From positions 47,538-111,537 of the forward strand of contig JALIZF010000981.1 in NCBI GenBank assembly GCA_029948255.1: 64,000 bases of DNA, written 5' to 3'. Source of the stretch: Telmatactis stephensoni (lineage: Eukaryota > Cnidaria > Anthozoa > Actiniaria > Isophelliidae). The notes under the pieces were generated by a model that was not told the DNA's origin, did not search any database, and was given only the letters and a program-made list of their open reading frames with translations. Positions 42,824 through 59,594 of the stretch are shown one piece after another. The position numbers were made by a program, and so were the translations under genes. Numbering within the stretch: the first letter of the stretch is position 1; every line of letters starts with the position of its first letter.

Positions 42824-43649
42824 TGTGACATAATCAACGACAAAGTAGATTATGTAGTATGTTTTTGGTACATTGAACCTTACCTAAACTGCAAACCATA
42901 AAGTCGAACACCAAGAGCACGTACACATGGGTCTATAAGTGGCTTCTTTTATTAACTGTCCAGCTTTTCTTTTCGAAATAATTGTCGGAAATGTTTACGA
43001 GAAAATGTTTCAAATGGAAGAAATATTTGAATTCCAAGAAATTCGTTACGTTAACGTACCACAGATAGCCCAAATCCATACTAGATAAACAGTCTGGTAA
43101 GCCTGTGGGCCATGCATAAATAGATAGCCTGACCTTAAGGGACGTACGCTGATTGACAATACCCAATTATTTTGTTGAGTTTGTCTATCTTTTACCAATC
43201 AAATGTGTGATTTTTTAAGGTTTTCAGCCGTTTCATGATCGGCTGTTTCAGCTCTTTCAGCCGTTTCAGTTTCAACCTTTTACCGCGACCCATGCAATTT
43301 CCGTATCGGGGTCAAAACAGATGTCTTAAAATACTCGTCAAAATGTTACCTTATCTGATATCAAAACTCGTATTGTTGTGATGAGATGACCTCAGACGCA
43401 AAAGATATCAAAAATGTTTATCTGGTAGTGAAACAGCTTTTTCTTTTAAAAATTTGGATAGTAAAACATTGATAAACGCAGATGTACACTAGTGATTTGG
43501 ACTTCAATGCTTTCCAGAAGATAGCACCCTTGCAATTATCATTTAACTTAAACATGTTAAACGTCATTGGGTAATTGCACTCGTTTGTTTTCTTGGCGGG
43601 ACGCCACGTTTTCTTTCAATACAGCCTGTGATGTCGGTATCGTTTTCAG
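42824..43649. other. No gene seen
   Basis: Region upstream of the SPARC-like exons. Short tandem words (TTTCAGCCG, 43224-43272) occur, but nothing coding is supported. Confidence 0.35.
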
Positions 43650-43774
43650 CTCGAGGGATATACCGATGAACCCGGATAAAAATAGTTGTATTTTGACAAA
43701 ATACAGAGGTGGTCAGTATAGTCTGTATGATGAAGCAAATAGGAAAGACTTTGGCAACTGTGATCTGGATACTG
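43650..43774 (+). CDS. Possible upstream exon of the SPARC-like gene
   Basis: Acceptor CGTTTTCAG and donor ACTG|GTAAGT bound a 125-nt exon (phase 2 in, phase 1 out). It encodes SRDIPMNPDKNSCILTKYRG, then QYSLYDEANRKDFGNCDLD. It is acidic with two Cys, as expected for an N-terminal segment of a secreted protein. Two further tiny candidate exons lie at 45027-45063 and 45175-45199. The latter fits in phase with the Kazal exon; the former does not fit cleanly. No signal-peptide exon was found. Confidence 0.4.
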
Positions 43775-45318
43775 GTAAGTGAAATGCTCTGACACAAGTA
43801 GACGGAAAGCTTTTGGCTGTACGTGATACAAGTAATAACACTTCAGTAAGTTCAATCTTGTACAGATGACAATGACTGTTAATTGATTTCATTCAATACA
43901 AACTGAGAAAATAACGCTCTCGCAAACGACATTTCTGTTTGGAGCTAGAATGATGATATTAGGACTTGGGATCAACTCTTGGTGGTTTTAATATATCAAC
44001 GATTTACTTAAAGACTTTAAAGAAGAACTCAAAGAAGGACGGTTATTCTCTCCTTTACACTCATGTTGTTACCATTTTTATATTCTACACTCCAGTAGAA
44101 TGAAAATCTTATATACGCTGCAAGGTTTGAAAAACCATACGACAACCAAGTATTAATTTTCCATGTCAAATATCAGATATAGCCCTTGTGTCTGAGCACA
44201 CCAGAAATGATCTATAGATCCATGGTTATTAGCATACGTAGAAAGGCAGGAGAAGTAGGGTTTCCAGTTTTTATTCATAAATAGTCTTTAATATTGAAAA
44301 CATCGATATAAGGCTTTTTCCTGTATTACTACCTTCGCTGCCGTTAGCTCTCATCAGGAGGACCTCTGCCCTCATGCTGGAAACAAATTGTTTCACCGCG
44401 GATGCTGCGCGCTTGACTCACACTTGAACCTTTTGACATGTTTTGACGCGGGATTTTCAGTGACTCTTTTTACGTGTTGACCAACATAACATTTCAGAGG
44501 ATAGTAACATGTTATCTGCTATGTTTATTTTGCAGTTAGTTATAATCGTCACCTGTTTGAATTACCGGCTTTTCGCGTTTTATACTAATGCTTACCGCGC
44601 TTCAAAATAACGTCTCTAGAATTAACGCGACCATCAACCATCCCTGATTATTTCCTGACCAGATAGCGCGCGCGCTATGACTGACCACCGTCTTTTGTTA
44701 ATTTGTCATGCAATCCGACAACCCTTTGATTAATCCCTCAACTGCCCTACTAGTCTCCATCTGATTGGACTCCCTTCTGTTCATCTATCCCTTTGACAAA
44801 TCAAACCTTTTACCACCCATTGAGCAACTATACCAGACCACACCCTTATTTCTGCAGGTACAGTTTCAGGTATTTTTTCCTACGGATATAATGTCTGGAC
44901 TCTTCTCAGTAGCCAGTATACTTAGCCAGTTCACATTGAATGGTACTTCTAAAAAAGTTATTTGTTTGTTTGCTTGTTTGTTTTTTCATTATTTATTAAC
45001 ATCCTCTTAACATTATCTATCTACAGTCGGTGGTAAAGACTACAGCAAGCAGTTTGCATCAAGGTGTGATTAACAATGATTTTTGGGGAAAGGTAGCTAG
45101 AAAAAAAAGTTAAGCGCGTTGTGAATGGTTAAATAGGATGCACGGTTCAGTTGGTGTTTTATTTTGCTTTCTAGTCTGATGAGCCGAGGCCTGAAAAAAG
45201 TGAGTTTCGTAGCACCACCATCGAACAGTGAAAATGATGTCTACTTACGATCTATATTTTACGAATCTGGTTAACAATTTTTGTTGCATTTTGCTCATGA
45301 ACTCTATTTGTTTGAAAG

Positions 45319-50534
<5,216 letters not shown>

Positions 50535-53500
50535 TGCTTCTGTAATCGATTTACTAGGTCTGAGGCCGATAAGTGCTGATCCAGATTCACTCTTAAGAAA
50601 ACCATTGATCATGATCAAGAGACTGAGACACGAGTGACCTGTTGTCGCGCTTTTGGACTATTTATGGAATTGCTCTTTGACTGCTATCCTCTTGATTGCG
50701 CGCCCTGGAAGTTTTAAATATAAGGAATAGATCATGCATTCGTATAATTAGGGAGGTGAGAGGCAGATGGAGACGCAAATGGATATGATGGATATTTCAC
50801 TTGATGTAAGGTGCGTTTTGGCAGTAACTGAGTTGACCACATTCGAGTCATTCAATCAACATTTTTGTTTTGAGCTAAATGAGCTATAATTCATAGAAAA
50901 AAAGCACTTGTGCATTCTAGAACAACAATTTAACTTCTCATTCTTACTAAAATTGAGGCAATCTGACACTCACACAGGAAATCTATAAAAGCAAAAAAAA
51001 CCATTGTGGCGAGAGCACTACACCGACTATCGTAATATAAACATACTGAGATTTTCAATCAAACTCTTGTCTGTTCTAGAACAATTTAAATTCTCATTTA
51101 TACTAAAATTGAGGAAATCCAACATCTGTAAAGCGACATTTGAGATAATTTATTCGGCTGCGTCTCCGTCAAGTCTCCTCTCTGGTATGATTGACGTGCA
51201 TTAAGCCGAAGTTGGCTGAAATAACCGGAGGAGACCGAACAAATACAGCTACAATGCAAATTGGCTGCTAAACGTGTGCGCGTGGAATCTCGCAGTCCTC
51301 TCCCGTTTATGCTGTGCTGAGTCACCAAATGTTAGAGAATATTATCATAAATTTTCTTATATGAACTGTTGATTGTTAGTTTATTGATAATTACACTATA
51401 AGCAGATGTAAATAAATGTAATTTTTGGACTAATTTCAAAATGTCGTAATTTTTCTATTTTTCTACTTTCGTCCAAGACGCCCTCAGCTTATCGCTGATG
51501 CAATGGACTTTTAAAACTCAACTTTGTAGTTTGTATACTTCTTTTGATCTTCAATTTGTCAATTTGCGGAGACCTTCATAAGACTTCGGGAGCATTTTCG
51601 AAAAGATGTGTGTTGACCATCACAAAACAACACGGAATAGGGGAAGGAGTTCGAGAGAAATGATATTTCATAACGGGTATTTTTAGCTCCAGTGCAATAA
51701 GGGTGTCGGGTTAAATTGCATCTTATTACTCGGGGTACCAAAGCTAGCAGTAAATACTATTGAAATTCAGTTTCCTGTGCGGCAAAATGCACAATAGAAA
51801 AAAGTTGCAGCTTTTGAAAGGTCACCATGATGACGAAATATATGCCCAGAGTAGTACATATCTTTTTCTTGGTCTACTCGGGATACTCAACAAAATTTAT
51901 AGTAAGTAAGTAATAATTAATGAATAATCAATAATGATGATGATGATGATAATAATAATAATATAATAGCCCTAAGTCGAGGCTCACAGCAGACTTTGGA
52001 TGCTTACCTTAATTGGTTGGCATAGCTATTTAGTCATTATGCTGTTGATATGTCTAAAAGGGGGCTATACAGCAAAATATCTAGTCAGTTGATCTTGCTG
52101 AAGCATGATCAAACACACTGTGGTGCACTGGCGTATCGCTTGCCTTAATTGGCTGGCCATGCGGTACAGAGCCTATTTATAACGGTGTCGCCAAATAGAT
52201 TAGCAAGTATAGAGGAAGTTCCATGGCCTACAGGTGAGCACTGCGAGGTTGTGGAGTAAAATGATCAAACAGGAGTCTGTACTACTGTACATGTATCATT
52301 CCATTGTAGTTTATTGGGGCATGTGCCCACTTTAACAAATTATTGGTAATTTGGGCTATAAAACCTCACGGCCTGTATGGGCTTCAATTCTTCAGATAAC
52401 AATAATAATCAGTGATAATAATTAATTAATACGGTTTATTTCTATTCAGGTTAAAAGGAAGAATTAATGTGCAGTTTATTATTTGATGTTCTCTTTGATG
52501 ACAATTGCCAGGGGTTTAGCAAGGGTGTTTTTTTGGCAGATGCAAAAGTATAAGAAATTGTAAATGTGTTAAATGAAAAATCCCTGAGCCAAATATGCCC
52601 GGGTGGGGGAGGGGAGGGGAATGCGGTGCGCTTGACGAAACCGACACCGTACAGCATGTGTCCCGAGTTAACGCTTAAGTGAGGTTTTGTTGTGGGTAGA
52701 AAAATGTACTTAAACTACACAAAATCACTTAGACAAAGAGCTATGGAAAATACGTTTATCCATATATATATTTTAGCTTTACTTCATTTCATTATTGCGG
52801 TTTTGATATTACATGTCAATGGAAATTGAAACAATAAGTGTTCAGTTTGACATCTGTTGCCCTGCAGCTATAATACTTTCGTTGCTGTTAATTGATATGG
52901 TTTAGTTCTTGTGTGGTTCATATTGATGCTAAAGTAAAACGCTAGCTAATAATCCATTCTGCGTCCTATGTTCGTAAAACAGCGATATCATATAGTCAGT
53001 GGTTAATCTTGGATCATCTTATATCAATCGTGCTCATCAGACGTAAGTAGTCTAATCATAACCACAGCTTGATTACAGTTTATTTTAGTTTTGCTTGTAT
53101 ATAATGCTCGTAAAAACATTTGTCTCTCTTTAAACATCCTATTTTTTCCTTCGTTTTTCTCTCATATACGTGTTCATAAACGATTAGCTAGTGTGACGAG
53201 TTTATCACGGGTATCTTAAAGTCAGTTATGAAATATTTAGCAATTATCATAGTTATAATGCTATTCGGTAATGAGAATTAAGCTATATCGCCCAGAGTGC
53301 TTTTTTAATTTATACAATTCCACATGAGAAGAAGCATGACAATTCATCAACAAGAAAGAAAGTATCAAGAGTCATCCACTCCCTTCTCCAGTGATTGAGG
53401 CTTGCATGTTTTAAAGCGGGCCATATTCACTGGCAAGGTTTATTAATCATTAATTTCTGCTATCGTAGATCTTGTCTGTGATGAATGAATGAGTCAATCA

Positions 53501-55324
53501 ATCAATCGTGTTATATTTAGTACCATTTTTTTACAATATATATATATAACATATAGATAGATAAACAATAAAATTGTTAGGTTCAAGCTACCTACAATAA
53601 TAACTGTGAGGCTGGCTTAGATAGGTAGCTGACTAATTATATATAAAATGAATATTTGAGTCAATGAAGATCTTGTCTAATAAAGTAAGCGAAGAAGTAG
53701 TAGGTGGTAATTCAACTGTCTTGATCTTTACGATACACTGAGATGAATTTGAACAATTTGGGAAAATTGATTAGAAAACCACAACGATAAATAGATATTT
53801 TTGAGAATGGCGGCACAGCAGGGATTGTAAAGCAAAGTTCTACGCATACAATATGACTTATAACAGACAAACAGAAGTTTATCCAAAAGCTGTTGGTACA
53901 AAATCCGACAGTCCAACGAAGTGCTTATGAACAGCATGAAGAAATATAGTAAATAGTATATACAGAAAATATATACTACTGAATAGCGCTTTATATATTA
54001 GCAATTAAAATTGACTCCCTTTGAACAATGGACCAGTTGGAAATGAATAATTTGAATACCTTTCTTAAGCTAGGATTTGAAATGAGGTCATGCCCTTTTA
54101 GCTGTGAATTTTGTTATTAAAATTTGCAATTATCACTCAAAAAATAATTGTTATAACTTCAGCAGGATAACTATAGCACCACTAAGCCACTAAATTGCCC
54201 CCGGTATTAGCGCAGGCTTTTCAATAAATTGTTGTGAAACCAACACCTTGTCTTGCACACACTGCACTGCTGATTCTTCACTGATCCACCAAAAGTGAAA
54301 AGATCAGTTCTGGAAAGATTCCGCTTGTCTGATGGAAAACAGGTTCAGCGTGTTTTTAAGGACTTGTAGCCAATCGTAATCGAGCATTCCCACGGTTATA
54401 TAAAGTGCGAAAACATTGCTGGCAACGCTAGCAACTGTAAACCAATCAGAACGGTTCATTCTCACGGTATACTGGTATACCTAGCATGCGCACAGAAGGC
54501 ACCTCTTTGACTGGCTATGAACAATTAACGGATAATTCTAGTCTTGATTGGGTAACCCTGTTTAAACCCTTCAGTCAGTGGCACACCTATTTTTAGTTGC
54601 AAGAACGAAATGGTATTTCTTGTATTTCCATTTGACAGAAACGTGGGTTTCCTGTGTATAATTTATAAGTACCCATAATTCACTGTTAATTTAAATTACC
54701 CAGTACTGCCTTGCGACTTAGTGAACTTCATGTGAGACTACATAAAATAGCACTTCTATACATTTCACCCTCACATACTCGTCTATGTTTGGTTCAGATT
54801 TACTGCAGTTTATTAACAGGGAATATCTTTAAGTATAGCTGCTTATTTACTACAATCTTTGATGGTTTCAGTACATACGACAAAATCTATGAATTCTAAA
54901 TTCGTCATCTTACATGAAGTATCATCTGAAATGTCGAACAATTTCTCAAAATTTTTAACAACCGAGACTAACCCTATACGCGGAGATGACTATATATGCC
55001 TGCGGGGGCACATAATGCTACTAGTAATAGATTTCTAGATGTGAATTCACGCGCAAGTCTAAAGAATAACATCACTCAAAAGCTTTGCCAAAACTGACAT
55101 GTTTGTTATGTCATCTAAAGCCTTGTAACTGCTTAACCTATTAATATATGTAGAAGTGGCAAATTATACTATTTATTATATGCATGGCTAGATAATTTCC
55201 TGAATTCTGATTGGCTAACGCATGGTCTGTATTTTGCCATATCAGGGACCGATGTCCTGGATGAAAAGAAAAGTTTGCGTTTGGCAATTGTTTTAGCGGG
55301 ACTTCTCAAAGCCATATAATAAAT
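50535..55324. other. No gene seen
   Basis: 3' flank of the SPARC-like gene and intergenic DNA. Contains a GAT/AAT microsatellite (about 51935-51967) and scattered short frames without recognisable domains or splice-supported exons. A ~25-bp ACAATTTAA(C/A)TTCTCATT(C/T) word recurs near 50920-50950 and 51080-51110. Confidence 0.35.
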
Positions 55325-55894
55325 AAGTTATTAACCTCGTTTGCTCGGTCTGTATGGGAAAATATCAGACCTCGGTCTTTTCATGGTCAGGTCAGGCTGG
55401 AGCCTGCTACTGGGTAACATGTAACCCAGTACTACCTGCCACATGGACGGGTCGTCGGCGTCTAAACCGGCTCCCCCACCAGGTTCTTTCTGGTGAGGAG
55501 GGTGGCATGACACCCAGCAGGAATAAAAACAAGACCTGTCAAAGGGCGGATGAGCTCGACTGAGCCAACGCGGCCATCATGCAGCAGTGAGCTTTTATTT
55601 TATTGTGTTTTGATTGTAATTTTAAACAGTAATTTGTAGTGCAGTAATTTGTAGACAGTGTATTTTAAAATTGATTTTCATGGTATGGACTGTGTAGTGG
55701 CAGCCTAAGGCGCCATCCTATGCTCACAGTCTACCATGCATGTTATATGTTTTTGTTAAGCGCCTAGAGCAGATTTTGGATAGGCGCTATATAAGTGTTC
55801 ATTATTATTTGTACAGACCTCGCTGCGCTCGGTCCGTACTGTCAAGACCTTGGTCTGATATTTTCCCATACAGACCTCGCGCTCGGTTAATAAC
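55325..55894. mobile_element. TIR element with CGGTCTGTATGGGAAAATAT arms
   Basis: The left arm GTTATTAACC...TCTGTATGGGAAAATATCAG with GACCTCGGTC is mirrored at 55848-55894 (CTGATATTTTCCCATACAGA ... GGTTAATAAC). A second internal GGTCCGTACTGTCAAGACC lies beside the right arm. The interior includes a tail GCGCCTAGAGCAG...TAGGCGCTATATAAGTG (55755-55800) that resembles LINE/SINE 3' ends, so one element probably inserted into another. Confidence 0.7.
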
Positions 55895-55936
55895 CCTTTA
55901 ATATCTCACACTCAGCCCTCAGATAATCATACGAGT

Positions 55937-56003
55937 TTCCAGTACCAGTGGTAGAGCTCCGTCTAGTCGGAAGGTCGTGGGTTCGGTTCCCACCTGGAGC
56001 TTA
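55937..56003 (+). ncRNA. tRNA-derived SINE head
   Basis: CCAGTGGTAGAGCTCCG (A box and D arm) and a perfect T arm, GTGGG-TTCGGTT-CCCAC. The first bases TTTCCAG can pair partly with CTGGAGC at the end. The anticodon arm is degenerate. The following TTAGATTTTTCTGAAGTGG may be the SINE body. Confidence 0.55.
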
Positions 56004-57353
56004 GATTTTTCTGAAGTGGTCGAAGTGTCTTTTTAATAACGTGGCCGAATTATTACTTATATTTTTATATATGTAAATCAGAGTTTATTCAGAACCTTTT
56101 TTTATCCAAAGTGATATGCCCAATATGGTGTATTAAATTGTATTATGTACATCCACATTTCAAAATTTTTAGATTATTTTATATATTCTATTTTTCTCAG
56201 TTTATAATTTTATCATTATTTATTTATTTACTTATATTTAGAGTACTAATTATAAGTGGTATATTCGTTTGTTATATATTTCAAAGTTAGCGTACTAGAT
56301 ATGATAGCATAGCTGTCTGTTGACTAAACAAGGATTCTACCGGCTTTTTAAGTCAATTTATATGGTAATTCGACTAATAAAGGAGATATACGGAGATAGA
56401 AATCATTACAACCGATGATATCAAAAGAAAAGCAATCGCTAGAGAGTACTTTACGTACGAAATGATCGCTGCCGGAAAAACGTTTTTCTGTTATTAACAT
56501 TGGGTCATAACCTACTGACTCTCAGATGGAATTAATTTCTCATCAGACAAGCTCTCAGCTGTAGATGGTACCCTTCTGAATTTCGAATTTTCACGTACAA
56601 TTTTAGTATTTATAGATAATCCGATGGTTTCCATTTCATACTGGAATGAATCCTTTTCTCGCCTGTTTTGTTGTTTTTTCCCCCCCGTTTTTTGGAGATT
56701 TTCAAAATTGCACGAGCCCGTAGGGCGAATGCAATTGGAGATCTTTGAAAAACATGATGATTGATCATGATGAAACAATCATTGCTGCGAGCGAAGCGAG
56801 TAGCCTCCTATTCGTAACACAGTGTAATCTGTGGATGTCACTAGACGAACACGCGATACATTCGATCAGCGGTACAAAATTTTTGCGAACGCTAATCCAT
56901 AGCTGTTGACAGACAAATTAAAGGTCTTTACTACTGCAGCTTGTTGAACTACAGGCAACCAGTGTACGGTTCGAGGTGCGTCTTGTTAAAAAGTTTATTA
57001 ACGACAACATGTCAATGTAAGTCTAATCACGATGAATTTCGGGTTGACTCTTTTTATTTTTTACAGAACTTTTCAACAACTCATCCTCGTGTCTCAACTA
57101 GGGTCCAGGCCCCCTCACATACTTCCCCTCTAGAAAGTATGTTGTCCCCAACATGTACTTATGGGTCCTTAAACGTCTTACATACACAATCTTTAACAAC
57201 TAATGGCACTCTTGGTTGCGCACTTCCAAGATGCCCTTACTCTGATACTTCTAATACATGATAACTTGTACTCATTATACATTATCTAAAGTTTTTGCAA
57301 TATCTATACTAAGGCCAGTTGCCTTCTGGTTGCTGTGTTCTGCTTCCGGTCTT
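56004..57353. other. No gene seen
   Basis: AT-rich intergenic sequence upstream of the retrotransposon's 3' end. I looked for a 3' LTR matching 63110-64000 and did not find one by eye. Confidence 0.35.
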
Positions 57354-57460
57354 TCAGAAATCCCTCGCGAGATTACTGCGAATCAGAGTCTCGTGTAACT
57401 TAAATATTAACAGTTCAAAACAAAAAGGGGGGTGTTTACTTGGCGAATAAACAGTGTTCC

Positions 57461-59594
57461 TTAATAAACAGTTCCTGGTTGATAGCACGACCACGGTTGT
57501 CCATAGATACCTGGTACAGCATACCATTGAAACACTGGGGGTCTCCACCATTGTTGAGGTACAACTGACACGCCTTGAACTCCCGCAGTAACACATGGTT
57601 GAATGGAAGGCTGTCCCATGTAATCGTACGTTAATCTGTTTGGAGGTCTTGATACACGTTGTGTTCTCCTGGGGACGTTGTCGTCATCATCTGATTCTGC
57701 CTCTTGACCTATTGGTTCATCTTCTTCTGAGGTAGAAGTCTGAAGGGCTGCTTCTGCATCATCTCCGACAACAGTTTCCATGTCAACATCATGTTCCGGG
57801 TTTACATCATGCCCACCTTCATACAGTGTTTCCAGTGCTTGAGGAGTGAAACCAATCTCTTCAACATCTGGTTCATCATTCTCTGTTTCCGTTGGTAAAC
57901 TTGGTAGTCTTCTTGCAAGAGACTTGTCCTTGGCGTTTCTTGTTTCGCTTGTTGGTTTTTTTTCGTTGTACTTGTACTTCCTCAGTTGGAAGATGTGAAC
58001 AGGGTAGCAATACATTTCTGTGCAAAACCCTGATACATCCATTTCTATCCTCTTGTTTTACTTCGTATACCGGCATTTCACCTTTCTTTCCAACTACAAC
58101 ATGAACTTTATTTTCCCAGAAGGACCTTAACTTTCCAGTGCCACCACGCTCACTCAAGTTCCTTACAAGCACACGGTCACCTTGGTGAACAACGGCATGC
58201 TTGACTTTCTTATCATATTGTCTCTTCCTGGACTCCGCGCTTTTTCCTGCGTTGGCTGTTGCTACCTTATATGCTTCAGACATTGCCGCTCTCCATTTTT
58301 TTACATACTCTGGAAAAGTGGAGTAGCCTTTAGATGGTTTCAATCCAAACATCAAGTCTATTGGAAGTCTAGGATTCCTTCCAAATAAAAGAAAAATGGT
58401 CAAAAACCTGTGGAATCATTACGAGTATAGTTATATGCGTGTACCATTTTATCTAATGATCTCTCCAGCGTGACTTCTGAGACTCTTGGAGTGTCCTAAG
58501 CATTGAGAGAAGTGTCCGATTAAAACGCTCCACCTGTCCGTTACCCTCGGATGATATGGCGTAGTTCTCGAGTGACGGATCCCGCACAGCTTCTCTAGGT
58601 TACAGAAGAGTTGATTTTCGAATTCTGCACCCTGGTCGTGGTGAATAGTCTCTGGAAATCCAAATCTGCGAATAAAATCGTTGAACAGTTTATCTGCCGC
58701 CGTTTTACCAGACTTATCACGAGTAGCATATGCTTGTGCAAATCTTGTGTAGTGGTCCATTATTACTAGAATGTACTGGTACCCACCACTGGATTGGTCA
58801 AGGTGTAGATAGTCCATAGAAACTAACTGGAAAGGTGCTGTTGTACTTATTGGCTGTAGTGGTGCTCTTGTGTTTTGTTGCTGGCTTCCTCTGCTTAAGG
58901 CAACTGCATACCCGAGTGACATAATGGGTGATGTCCTGCTCTCATGAAAGGCCAATAAAATCTTTCTCGAGCCAGTTCTATAACTCTATCAGGTCCTAAG
59001 TGTCCCATGTTCTCGTGCAATTCAACATAAACTGTGTGTCTCAGCTTCTTAGGTAATACTAGTTGTTGGTTCGTCCCAGCTCTACGGTATAGCAATCCGT
59101 CCTCTGCAATACACAGTCTGTCCCATTCATGTAACAGCTGCCGTACACTTGCTGACTCTTTCTGCTTCTCCTCGCTACTTGGTTTCTGACCATCGTTCTT
59201 GAACTGGATAACACGACCTATACAAGAATCTTGTTGCTGAGCAGTCACGAGTTTCTTCCACAGTCATAGTAGTTGACACTTCAGGTTTTTCTTCCAAGTG
59301 AACTGCCATTGACGCTGATGACAGCCATGCTGTTTGGTGTTGGCTTCCTTCTTGTACAGCTGAAATTACAGAATTTAACACTTTCTGGTCAATGCACTGG
59401 CTACAGTCCTGAATCAGCTTGTTGATATTCTCTGGTGTTCTCGAGAGAGCATCGGCATCTACGTTTGACTTGCCTGGTCTGTACTTTATTTCAAAATTGA
59501 AGTCAGCTAAATCTCCTATCCATCGAAGACTGGTCGCATTTAGTCTTGCAGATGTTAATACATACGTACGAGCGGAATTATTATCCGTATACAC
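57461..59594 (-). pseudogene. Gypsy RNase H end, integrase and C-terminal tail, frameshifted
   Basis: Successive frames: RNase H end (SLRWIGDLADFNFEIKYRPG, DADALSR); integrase zinc-binding region ([20 protein letters not shown]); core with MDYLHLD (first Asp) and [13 protein letters not shown] (second Asp); then [13 protein letters not shown], where the conserved Glu region is disrupted by a frameshift near 58500-58530. A C-terminal piece (FGRNPRLPIDLMFGLKPS, YDKKVKHAVVHQGDRVLV) follows, then an acidic tail with RRTQRVSRPPNRLTYDYMG. At least four frame changes (about 59585, 59210, 58940, 58430, 58020) separate these blocks. The integrase cannot be made intact. Confidence 0.75.

Noticed and set aside
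56004..57353. 3' LTR of the Gypsy element
   Set aside because: No stretch here was seen to match the sequence upstream of gag; an alignment would be needed.
57425..57440. Polypurine tract AAAAAGGGGGG
   Set aside because: It is purine-rich on the plus strand, while the element reads on the minus strand, so the orientation is wrong.
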